Shown piece by piece: positions 25,155 to 35,824 of a stretch of 64,000 nt of DNA (within the stretch, counting starts at the first letter, position 1; each line of letters starts with the position of its first letter). The stretch is from Prochilodus magdalenae (taxonomy: Eukaryota > Chordata > Actinopteri > Characiformes > Prochilodontidae): the NCBI GenBank assembly GCA_024036415.1, contig JAMWET010003073.1, positions 338,501 through 402,500 on the forward strand. Direction: 5' to 3'. Under the pieces are notes generated by a model, which searched no databases, was not told the origin of the DNA, and saw nothing but the letters and a program-made list of their open reading frames with translations. Position numbers and translations under genes: made by a program.

Positions 25155-25360
25155 AAAATTACTGGTTACACTTTACAATAAGTGTTGACTAACTAACATG
25201 ATTAATACATTAGTTAACATGAAGTAATACACTAAATGCTTACAATGACTAACTAGCTTAAGCTATGACCATTTAATTGCAGCTATCACATATTTACTTA
25301 TCATAAGTTAACATACATTACTTAATGTTAACGAACACATTAATGTTCGTTAGTTAAACA
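25155..25360. mobile_element. Possible MITE with TTAGTTAAC internal repeats
   Basis: The block opens with TGGTTACACTTTACAATAAG, a phrase I associate with ends of small non-autonomous DNA transposons in fish. It then shows recurring TTAACTAACAT/TAGTTAACATG words and a perfect hairpin at 25329-25352 (TAACGAACA, 6-base loop, TGTTCGTTA). No transposase frame is present and the second terminus was not located, so the limits are approximate. Confidence 0.4.
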
Positions 25361-27649
25361 ACACAAGTTGCCTTATTTGATAGCAAGCTATTTAACTAGT
25401 GTAACTCAACTCAAATTATGTTGTTACCACATTAATATAGTGTTTAATAGTGTTTCTCAATAAGTCTATTACAAGAACATTACCTCAATTCATGTAGAAG
25501 AATGAACTAATAATAATTTACCTTAAAATCCATTCCTTTTTTTAATCAAAGATAGTAATTATCTCCATATTTTTTATAACTCTTGTTCTGGAGTGCAGGG
25601 ACTGAATGAAGATTAGGGCTGGTTTTTAAAACAGTATCAATGCACTGACACTGAGTAGTGGACAAGGTGACAGCCACTATTAACCTTAAAGCAGCCCATT
25701 TGCTAAATCAATGTCACTCACAGTTAATAACAGGTGTAATCAAATACATTATGCAAATCTAATTTGATGCCTCTTATGTTATGCAAATTGACTCTAAATA
25801 TAATGAGTCATGACACCTGACCAGATAAGGCAGAGTTCCTCTCTCTCTCTCCCTCACTCACCCACAGCCACACACCAACACACAACATATTCACACTGTG
25901 TTAAGTAGAGGTAATGCTAGTGGGTTTTTTATCCTTTAAAGTAGCACACCAATGACTTTGTATCATTATTATAATGTCAGATCTTGTCTAAAGATGCTTA
26001 ATGTAAAGTTAGGCAATTTTGTGTGTTGTTTGTGATTCTAATTCGTTTGTAGCCTGTAAGCATTTTACTCCATGTAAAAAAAAAGTTTTACAACATTTTA
26101 ACATTAAACTTTAAATTTACATTAAAATGGCATAAAATGCCAAAACCTCAAGTGACAGTCCATCCACAGAACAACTCTAGTTTCATAGTAAAGTATATCA
26201 TTTATAGGTTATATCTGCAATCATGCCTCATCTTACTGCTCACTGTAGCACTAATCAATAATAAGAGGTCTGATGAATCAAAAGGGAGCAGTGCTGTCAC
26301 TGCCTGCAGTGGTAAAATGAACATTGATCCCAATCATGAAGAGATGAGGAGGTTGGCTTTGGCCAATCAAGCCCTTTTCCCTAAGTGGTACTGCCAACAT
26401 CAATGCTAATTATGCTACCATCTGCAAAGTGACATTACTATACACACACCTGTTCTGCAGTACAAGGGTCAGACACTGGTAGTACGCCACAGAGAGACAA
26501 GCCTGCATTTACTGTATGTACTATATCATAGGAATGTTTGAGGTGGACTGAATAAATATGATGGGATGTGAAAAGTAAAAAGCTTCCAACCTTAGAGAAG
26601 GGTCTGTAGGTGTACCCTAAGTGTGTAGGTGCCACAAATCAGTTTCTTACTTCCATATCTTTTTATGTTTAAGATATATGTTCAGTATTTTAAAAGCTGG
26701 CAAACATGTACAGTAGTTTCTACATAAGAAATTGTATTATCTCTCTGGCATCAGGGGGTCATATATTGGGGCAATGACCCCTCAACCATAAGCCCACTAC
26801 CTTTTACGAAGTGCAATGCCACTACTTACTGCCACACCTGATATAAAAGGTATTGATAAAAAAGGCACTAACAAACGCATCACTCTGTAGTGGCTGCATT
26901 CTAGGAATGCACTATGCACTGTGTATCTCTGGACAGATCTCCTGTAGCTTTCTCACCCTGTGTTTCATCAAAAGCCTTTTCTGTTTTGTGTGTCCTGTGA
27001 ATCTACTCCACCAGACTGCACCAGTACACCCTCAGTGGGTGTGTATGTACTGTATTTTATATAGCCTCTCCCAATTTGTTATATTTGTTATGGTTAAACA
27101 AAACTGGCTTAACCTCAATCCAGAAATAGAGATCAGGTTTCATCACTAAGTGTGCACCCCTATTGGATTTCACCTCAGTCAGCTCTGTCAATCAACTTTG
27201 AACAGCATTTGAAATCCTGCCCATACAGCACTAATGATCTTTTTGAGAATGCTTTATTTTAAACAAAAACACATATATTGTTGGCAATAAAAACTTTCTG
27301 ATTAACTTGAAGAATTTTGGCTATTATACAAAAGACACACGTGAGACATTAAGAGTGCCTGCAACAGAAGACGCCTGTGGATGCCTGCTTACTTGCTCCT
27401 ACTGCTGTGACCATATCTGTGTATTGATTTATGACTGAATAATAAGTCTAGTGTTCAAGCACTTGATAATATGTTCGTATAGCTAAAGCAGTTACTGCTA
27501 GAATCAATCAACAGCTCTTGTGCACCATAAGGTATTAGAAAACGTCTTAATAGATTTACTCCATCTTCTTTTCAAACAACTTTTCACCCAAGATGATAAA
27601 TAATTCTAGGCCTTACGCTAAACTCCAAGGCCAACATACATACATAATA
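25361..27649. other. Intergenic stretch, no gene seen
   Basis: About 2.3 kb with short random frames (up to 98 codons at 26853-27149, no recognisable domain). A short CTCTCTCTCT patch lies near 25840-25855. Confidence 0.55.
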
Positions 27650-27900
27650 AGACTCTAGTGAATTCCGATAAAATTAAGTTTTTGCTCACTGATTTGAAAT
27701 GTACTCGTCAATGCTTTGCCCTGTGAACGAGATCTGCCATTACAACAGGAGAGAAAACAAACGAGAATCATTTCTGCCTGTCGTCCCACCTGATATGTCA
27801 ATAAGCCCTTGCCAGCCTGAAGAAGTGCAGGATAGATTTCTCTTCTCCAAATAAACAGAAGAACATGGCTAATTTTCCTCTAATAGCATAATCACTCAGA
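27650..27900. promoter_or_regulatory. Candidate conserved non-coding element
   Basis: Complex sequence with CCTGATATGTCAATAAGCCC, CAAATAAACAG (Fox-like) and GGCTAATTTTCC words. There is no repeat and no frame. It is a short candidate enhancer judged on texture only. Confidence 0.25.
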
Positions 27901-29203
27901 CAAAACTAACATAAGAGTGGTGATTGTACTGTGACAGTAAGAAGGTGAGTATCATGCTGAGTTTACTCCAATCTTTTGGAAACAAAGCTTTTTAGAAACA
28001 AATATTGTATATCCAAAGTAAATTAAACTGTAGATATCATAATATAAAAACGCAAGGAAGAAAGAAGGTATAGATCTCCTTGTACAAGGCTGTGTAAAGT
28101 GGGGCCATAAAAAAGTTTTAGCCCACCAGAAAACTGTCTAACCCCCAACTCCTCGCCAAATGACAGAAAACGTAATATTTGCTGTTTAGCTTTTTATTTA
28201 CTTAAAGTACATTCTAATATATAATTATAAAATAAATAGAATCCCAGGATCCCTGAGCCCATTTGTATTTGTCCTTGCCTACTTAGCAGATGTGGCTTCA
28301 CACATGTAGCTAGCCGTTATTAGCTAACAGAGCATAACCAGCATTGATACATGAACCAGACACTTAGAGACCATGTGTAAGAAACCTCTTTACATTCAAC
28401 TGAAAGGTAAGGCACTGTGTCTCGCATGCAGTGATGTTTCTTCAGACAGTTTTAGGAAATGTGTAAAAGCCAATGTGTTGTTAGCTGCTGTTAGCATTTT
28501 TTTGTCCTCAGCCCACTACAAACATTACGCTGTGGCCCACCAACACGTAAAAGTTTGGGCAGTTCTGTCAATTTGCTGTTAATTACAATATTACAAAATG
28601 CATTCTGGGCAAAAGATGCAATATAATACAATGTTTATGCTTGTGACATCAAAAATATGTTATGTGCTAAATTGACTTAGAGATAGAGACTTTTAAAATA
28701 AAAACCTATGACCATCGGATTTCAGCAACTGTTTTTTAGTTCTAGGATTCTACTAGGTCATGTCCACACCAACACATGCATGGAAGTGCAGAGTTGTGCT
28801 TGCACAATAAGATTTTACATTGATTTAAAAAAAAAAGTTTTCCATCCACATCAAAACACAAACATAATAGAAAAATTACAATATGGAGCATTTAACCAAA
28901 TGCCATCCAACCAAAGCATACACATTACACCACAAGGTTAGTTCTGCACCACATGTAAAGGTAGCAAAAATAGTGACAAAACCAAATCTGTAACACCAAT
29001 GTGCTGTACAGATCTGTCACTCAGTACACCAGAGACTACAAGGTGTTTTCTCTATACTTGTGAAACTGTACATAGTTTAGCTAAATTTTAAAGCAGTGAT
29101 AAAAAGGTCCATTTTGGTTGTGCCAGAACAGGAATCACATGACAGTAAACAGCTTATCCCAAAATGATATACTAATGTTAACAGTTTAGTCTTCCAGTTT
29201 TAA
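27901..29203. other. Intergenic stretch, no gene seen
   Basis: AT-rich unique-looking sequence with random frames of 77 codons or less. Nothing further is recognised. Confidence 0.55.
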
Positions 29204-29880
29204 TTATTAAGTGCTGGATGAACTCAGTTCTGACTCCTGGCAACCACTGAATTGTGTTTCTACAGAATATTCAGTCTGTTGGCTTATTCATGATTCTTCT
29301 GATTGTATCCATCCATCTTGTTGCTGGCTGTGCTCTTTCCTGTTTACTTCAACTCCTCCAAGCATAACAGTCTTTTCAAATGAATTGGTTCTTCTTTAAT
29401 ATGCCCAAAACAAGATAGTTCCAGTTTGGTTATCTGGGCTGTGGGTGAAAGATGAAGTTTGATTTGTTCAAGAATCCCTTTGATTTGTTTGCTTTGCCTT
29501 CACAGACACCAGAGTTCAAAGACATCAGTATGGTTCCTTTCCTCCTTTTATATGGTTATATGTTTTATAGCTTTCACAACCATGAAAAACCACATAAAGT
29601 ACCATGCCCTGCGAAACTCAGACCTTAATTTGTATAGGCATATCATGACATAATTTCAGTCAAAGGCCAATCTGTATCATAATACTGAACAAAGCATGCA
29701 CAAACAATTCACCATTTCTACATCTTCACCATCATGGATAAAGTAAGATGTCTTTCTCAGTGCCAAAAACTTTGTTTTCATTATACTAAGCTGCAGTCCC
29801 ATCTTATCACCCTTTTCCAAAACATCCTTATAAGGGCCCTGAAGTTGCCATAATTTCCTGATATGAAGCAAAGTGAGTTA
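29204..29880 (-). mobile_element. RTE/BovB-like LINE, C-terminal fragment
   Basis: Read on the minus strand, pieces of an RTE-clade reverse transcriptase C-terminus appear in order: GLQLSIMKTKFLALRKTSYF then an HDGEDVEMV segment (about 29690-29800); a QGMVLYVVFHGCESYK-like block (about 29560-29615); FELWCL, then KGILEQIKLHLSPTAQITKL and ELSCFGHI-like text (about 29390-29520). The low-coordinate end carries an ACTCAGTTCTGACTCCTGGC segment resembling the 3' end of this group. Several frameshifts and stops separate the pieces, so it is inactive. The catalytic YADD half and endonuclease are missing. The match is to motif order remembered for BovB-type elements; the exact family was not determined. 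Confidence 0.75.
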
Positions 29881-30480
29881 CTATATTGTCAGGCTTGATT
29901 TGATCTTTCAGGACTGATGTAAGCTTTCTATTAGAATTTTCATACTAGCACCAGAACAGCCATCTGAACAGTTTAAGGTGGAATAAGAACTATAGCTTCG
30001 TCTTATCTCTATTCACTGTTTAGGTTACAATCAGCAAACTAAGGCTGTACAACTGACGGTGAGGACTGCTGGTTTAACTCTTAAATTGCTACAAACATAC
30101 ATTTGGATGTTAGATTTTTATCTGGATGAGTGTTCTTGTTCTTTTATGCATGAGTTTATTTATAAGCCTACAGTAAGTCGCACCTGGTCTACTAAGAATT
30201 CTTCCAACTATCACACACTCCAGTGCTCTTTCTGGCTCTGGAGGTACATTTTCATTTCTGGGTGAAAATGCTATTTCAGTGTAGAAAGAGCAGCAATGAG
30301 CAAAAACTGTATGCATTTTTAAATGCAACCATATTATTACGGACAAGGCATAGGTTTTCTGGAGTTGAAATTGATTGCCTTTCTGGGATTTTAGCCTGCT
30401 TCCACATATAATCTCATTAAGTAAATGGCCAGAACAATAATATGTGAGGTTTCAGTCTGGTTTTAATTGGCAAACACTTG
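29881..30480. other. Intergenic stretch, no gene seen
   Basis: Non-coding. It may contain further decayed LINE sequence just upstream of the RTE fragment, but no motif could be read. Confidence 0.4.
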
Positions 30481-30486
30481 TTCACT

Positions 30487-31040
30487 CTATGCCACTGAAC
30501 AGTCGATAATGTTAGTGTACATTCCATATAAAACCACTACTGAACTTTTGTAGACCACAGTACTTGTGTTCACATTGCTCTCATGAGTAAGAACACAGGT
30601 ATCATAGGAGGTCCATTTTGTGTTATGGGGCTCTGCACTAACAAAACACAGAAAGTCAAAGAGCAATTCCTGCAGTTGTATATTCCGCTCTTCTTCGCTT
30701 AAATCTATCATGTCTGTCATTAACCTACACATCACCTGGTAATAAAAGCTCCGCCTCTGAGAGCAGCGTGTGAGTCTCGATGGGTAGATGAAGTGGTAGG
30801 GCAGATGGTGTGTAATATGTGGTTAAATGCTGCTGTTGCCTCTGAATCGGCTCCTTTAAGGCAGATATACGACTTCATCTGCAGCCCCATAGCTCTCAGA
30901 CCCTTATTAAGTATGCTGCTCATAAAGTCCAATGTTTTTCCATAAATACCCAGGGAATGCCGAGACCGATCCTGAGCATGCACCGAGCGGCAGCTGAGGT
31001 TGAGTGAGTCCGCAGGCTGATCGCTTTGACTTAAAAGATA
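30487..31040 (-). pseudogene. Unidentified antisense exon-like frames (tentative)
   Basis: Two consecutive minus-strand open frames look more protein-like than the background. The first (about 31030-30732) begins after a plausible acceptor TTTATCTTTTAAG and includes GKTLDFMSSILNKGLRAMGL and KSYICLKGADSEATAAFN. It ends in an AG followed by GTGATG, a usable donor. The second frame (to about 30487) continues in another register with LMTDMIDLSEEERNIQLQEL and LLFDFLCFVSAEPHNTKW. It may be a frameshifted retrocopy, a lone exon, or chance. I do not recognise the protein family, and no partner exons were seen in the neighbouring sequence. Confidence 0.22.
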
Positions 31041-34000
31041 AACTTATATAGGTTATTTTTTCATTATGTTAATCAAAACTCTCCCCAAATGCATTTGCCA
31101 TTTTTAGATATCTAGCTTGATCCAATTTTCAATGTTAAAAAAAGACTTTTAATTGGTCACCAAAGATTTGTGGCAATGACAGCACCAGACCATCAAGAGT
31201 ATCAGTAGCTGTCCTTGTGGTGGTGACATTTATTAAAGCTAAAGATTCAATGACATTGATAATTGAAGTCATCTACTGATGTTATGCACCGCACGAATAG
31301 CCATTCGTTCGTGAAAAAAGGCACACTAGATGGTAATGCATTTAAAAAATACACTTAACAAACGTAAAATTGATCACCTGTGACTGAAACATATGTAAAT
31401 GCAATACTTCCATGAGCATGTATAACAGCTGTTAGTTTCTGGGTTTAGGCCACATCAGTGTTCAGCTGTTCTTACAACAAAGAGTTGCACAATTCAGACA
31501 GATTTGGTGTGCCAGGGAAGGCAGTCAATTTTGAGGAGAATTTCCTGTAGACTGGAATTTTCTTCCACTGCTGGTAGACCCATATGACTGTATGTTCCAA
31601 ATTTAGCTACTTCCTTCACACTATGGCCTTTGGCCAAATGCAGCACTCCTTTAAGCCAATCCTTAACATCTGCTTTGGGAATAATTTTCTACACATCAAA
31701 TAAGATAGACACTGTACTGTACCACCTCTTCTCAATCTATGAACCCTGTCGCAAACCCCGCAGGTATTTATAGCCCCATCATCCTTGTGCCTCCATGCCA
31801 TCTGCAGGAGCCTGAAGTTACTACCACCTTAAACAAGCAGGGTGATATTTGGTCTGGTGAGCTTATCATTTAAGTTAATGCTAATAGAACCGACTATCTT
31901 TTCATTAAATAACAGTTAGAGAGTAAATACATGTATATATCCATATACAAGTGCTGTAGTTTAATAATACACAAATAAGGATTAAGACTTTTCATGAGAA
32001 GAAATTCCATCTTAAAACACACTACTGCAGTTTCCATAAAGACTCTTATTTGGGATTTGTTCTTAGGTGGGAACAGAATCCACACGTTCAAGAGAACAAA
32101 GGTGCAAATCAGCAAGTTTAAGAACACAGGAGTAGCTGTTCTTTTAAAAGGGTTAACTAAGACAGATTTGCATTTGGAACATCTTCTCTCCCAAAGAAAC
32201 AGACACTGCAGCACGTCCAGGTGGAAAGCAAGTGCTAAGGAATTAACTCTCTGTTGGAGATCGTCTGGGATTCTCCAAATAGTTCACTAAGCTGAGGAAG
32301 CAATGAGGAGAAAACAGCCACAGTCGTTCCTGCCAGCACACTTATATTGACCCTGAAGAGCTATTCAACTTTAGTGACTACTTGTTCTCCTCACTAGCAC
32401 TCGCTAAGCCAAACAAACTAAGGCTGTTCTCAGACACGTTAAATTGGAGCATTCCTTCATTTTACCTCCTGTAGATTAAAACTAAGACTCAGCTGGGCCA
32501 TATAGAGGTCCTTTAGTGCACTTAAGGCTGGCGGTACGTTCTTTGTCAGGGCCAAGCTCAGGTCTATGGCAGGGTATAAGCTCCTCAAAGTCACTGTTAT
32601 GGCCTTTACCACAACAATTAGCAAAGAAGTGTTAAAACACTCTCACTGTGTGAGGAGAACAGGGTCTGTGCAATGACTGATAACAAACATGCTGAGGTGC
32701 TAAAGGTGAACTCAAAAGAAACATCAATAAAAGTTAACATAAAGATGTCTAATACAAATATGCACTGATGACCTCAAACATTTATACACATATGGTAAAT
32801 ATAAATGTATAAAATAAGTTTCCATTCTGTGGCGTATAGTATGTCACATCTTATGTACTGTTGTACTGCTTAAAGGGACAAAAATGAAAAAACATTCAGA
32901 CATAGCTACATCTGTTGTAAACATGCCTATTTGCCTCCTGGAAGGTTGTCAGTAGTCCATAGAGTGAGATTTTCCAGTTTAGCCAAAGGAAACCCCATTC
33001 AGATTATATATCTTAAAGGTGAAAATAACTTTTAAAAAGATCCCCCTCTTTTATCTTTGGTGGGAGAGGGACAGAGGTGGTTTAAAGGGTTGAAGTAACT
33101 GAAATGTAATCATTACAATGGAGAGTTGGAACAGAAATAACTTATCAGATGAGTAAGACAACAGACAACTAGCGAAAAAGAAGGATAGCGAGGTAGGAGG
33201 CTGCCTTACATCAGGTGAAGGGGTAAAAATGGCTCTCTAGCCTACATTCTGTGTTGCATGAAGATACAATAATTCTTTAAGACTGTTAAGGGACATACTT
33301 CTAATGTTCTAAGGACATAAAACCCATCTATCTCTGTGCTTTGTGTGGAGCTTTGTTAATATTACTAGCTAATATGACAATATGTATTCAAGCAACTAAG
33401 TGAGAAGGATAAAGCAGAAGACATTGGAGTATTTGGTAGCATTTCACCATCTATCTCCTTTTCACCATCTTCCTCCTCCATTCAAGCGTTGGTTATTTCA
33501 TGCTGTTCAGCATTCAGCTTTATTGGTGGAAGCCTATGAAAAACAGCTTTGATTTTAAATTTTGCATTTACTGACATTATATGTACTTACAACCCACATA
33601 GTTCCACAGAAACCATACAAAACACAGGGACCCCCCACTGTGAAAACAGCAAAGCAAACAGACAATATGGCTCACACTTAAAACGAAGGAGCCACAAAGA
33701 TTTTAAGTGTTTAAAGAAAAGGTTTTAAGAAGGTTTAAAGAAACTTCTTATAATGGAAAGTTTTTCATTGAATTTAGGATTCAATTCTTACTTCATATTC
33801 ACACATCCTATTTACCACCAGTTAAAAGGGTTTTTGTGGACTCATATGTGATATTTATGTAGCACTGTGCAAGGAACTCTTTTGACACCTTCATTTTTAC
33901 GAGAGCTGGTTTATTTATTCTTTTTGCTTTCCTGTCTGTATGGTGCTTAGAGAGAGCAGTGGGTCCCATTGGAAACCATTATGAAAGCCATCAGAGCATC

Positions 34001-34469
34001 CCAGCAAGACACCAGTACAGCTATAAATATTACATTCTACTGTATCAGCATTATGCTTTCTAACAGACGTGCTACCAAACACTTGCTGTCTCTAAATCAT
34101 CTCCCTCTAATGAGCACACACAATGCTTCAACAACACACATACGCACACACACAGACACACACAACCCCGGTGACTGCACAGCAGCTTTTCATATCAACG
34201 TCTTCTGAGAATTCTAAAGACAGAAACCAAAGCAGTGAGATACACAATGTATCATGGAAAGGTCTATATTATCCACCCTGACCCATCAAACGGTGTAGCA
34301 AATGGAAACATATGAAAAGCTACACAAAGGTATCAGACAGATAAAACAGTGCAGGATAAAGTAGGCTGATATGATAGATGGCTGCATTCTTGAGTCTCCG
34401 TTCTAACGCTCCACAGCCACTGGTGATGGGTGTATACATCTATTAAGATGTTACGACAGCGAGGCTGGA
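31041..34469. other. Intergenic stretch, no gene seen
   Basis: About 3.4 kb without a recognisable gene or transposon. A GC-balanced patch at about 32350-32600 could be regulatory. A short CA run lies near 34150-34165. Open frames of 98 and 106 codons overlap on opposite strands at 31894-32290 and are probably chance. Confidence 0.5.
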
Positions 34470-34640
34470 AAAAAAGAGAACACTTCATCTGAATTCATTA
34501 TTAATGGATCTATATCTTATGTTTAGGGCCAAGGACACAATCTGTATCACAATGCAAATATCTATCATTAAACGCTGACAGTTCATTTGTCCTGTGACGG
34601 AAAGAAAAATGTTTTCCACTGACAGAGTGGTCCACAGTGC
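34470..34640. promoter_or_regulatory. Candidate conserved non-coding element
   Basis: A short complex stretch with GAATTCATTATTAATGG, CACAATGCAAATATC (octamer-like) and ATCATTAAACGCTGAC words. It has no repeat and no frame. Confidence 0.25.
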
Positions 34641-35610
34641 TTTATCTACACAGACTTGAAAAGCAATTTCTAGACAAATGCATGTTTGCCACTACTGGGG
34701 AAAGCTGTATTTGTTTTCATCAGTTATGAGTCTACTTTCAAGCAACAGAAGATTGTAATACAACCACAGTGCACAAAAAAGTACTTTTGAAGGAAGTAGA
34801 ATGGATGCTGGCCTTTATTTATATAAATAATGATCTAATGAAAAGGAAAATGTATAGTCTGTTTACTTTCATAAATTCATGTATGTATAACTTAAGCTCA
34901 AAAAGAATTTGTGGGTTGAAAAAAAAACATTTCTGGGTTTAGCCTAAAAAATGACTTGAGCAACAAGCAGTTTAACTAGTTGTACTGAACTGATTAAAAT
35001 AATCACTTATTTAAAGTAAATTTAGATTGAAAAAAATGTAGAAATGCTATTGTGTGGTGGGGAGGATTCGAGCTACATATTAACATAAAAACATGAGTTG
35101 AAAACTGACATATACTTTTAGGTTGAGTTGACATAATGTATTACAGTTTAGCATATCATTGCTGTCAAGAGAAAACCTCTTTTCCTAACTCTTGCCTTTT
35201 TTTGTTCACATCTATTGAAAATGCCAGTCAGCATTTACATTGTGCCACTGTTTCATGATGAATGGACAAAAAAAATGCTCTACAAATGGGTTGGAATAAA
35301 TAATTGTTCTATTAACATCCATTAAAAGTTAAGGCAGTTTTTATTCCTTCTCCTGTAAAATTACTCTTGTGGAGATACAGGGTTTGATTTCAAAAGTCCC
35401 AAAACCTTTTTAATATGTATTAGATTCCGAGTGTTGCAACAAAATAAAACAGACAATTTATGTAATTAAACAAGTGCAAGCAGATGTGCATTTAGTTATC
35501 GGACAGATAATAGAGATTCATCCTAAACTGTTTTTATTAAAAATGACTGACCTCATGCCAATATTATTCACTGTTTTTATTTACTTTCAACAAATTAATT
35601 TTAATATTAA
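34641..35610. other. Intergenic stretch, no gene seen
   Basis: AT-rich with no recognised element. Confidence 0.55.
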
Positions 35611-35644
35611 CACTGTTTTTATAGACACACTGTTTTTATAGACA
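35611..35644 (+). repeat. Perfect 17-bp tandem duplication
   Basis: The word CACTGTTTTTATAGACA occurs twice back to back. It directly abuts a small inverted-repeat transposon, so it may have arisen at the insertion boundary. Confidence 0.9.
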
Positions 35645-35645
35645 T

Positions 35646-35823
35646 ACAGTCTTTCTCGGACCTGCTCCTGGAGGCACCCTGCCGTGCACATTTTACTCCT
35701 TTCTCTGCTCCCAACATACAGCTCATTTAGAAGCCCTATTAGAGTTGCAGGGGGTGTTAAAGCAGGTAATCCAGTACAATGTCCAGGACTGGGTGCCTCC
35801 AAGACCAGGGTTGACAAAAACTG
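35646..35823. mobile_element. Small non-autonomous inverted-repeat transposon (MITE)
   Basis: The two ends are imperfect inverted copies of each other over about 45 bp: the left end reads CAGTCTTTCTCGGACCTGCT then CCTGGAGGCACCC and ACATTTTAC; the reverse complement of the right end reads CAGTTTTTGTCAACCCTGGT then CTTGGAGGCACCC and ACATTGTAC. The interior is about 90 bp and non-coding. The phrase around GCACATTTTACTCCTTTC and CTCCAAGACCAGGGTTGAC belongs, from memory, to a very common fish repeat. No clean target-site duplication is visible. Superfamily is not assigned. Confidence 0.7.
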
Positions 35824-35824
35824 G

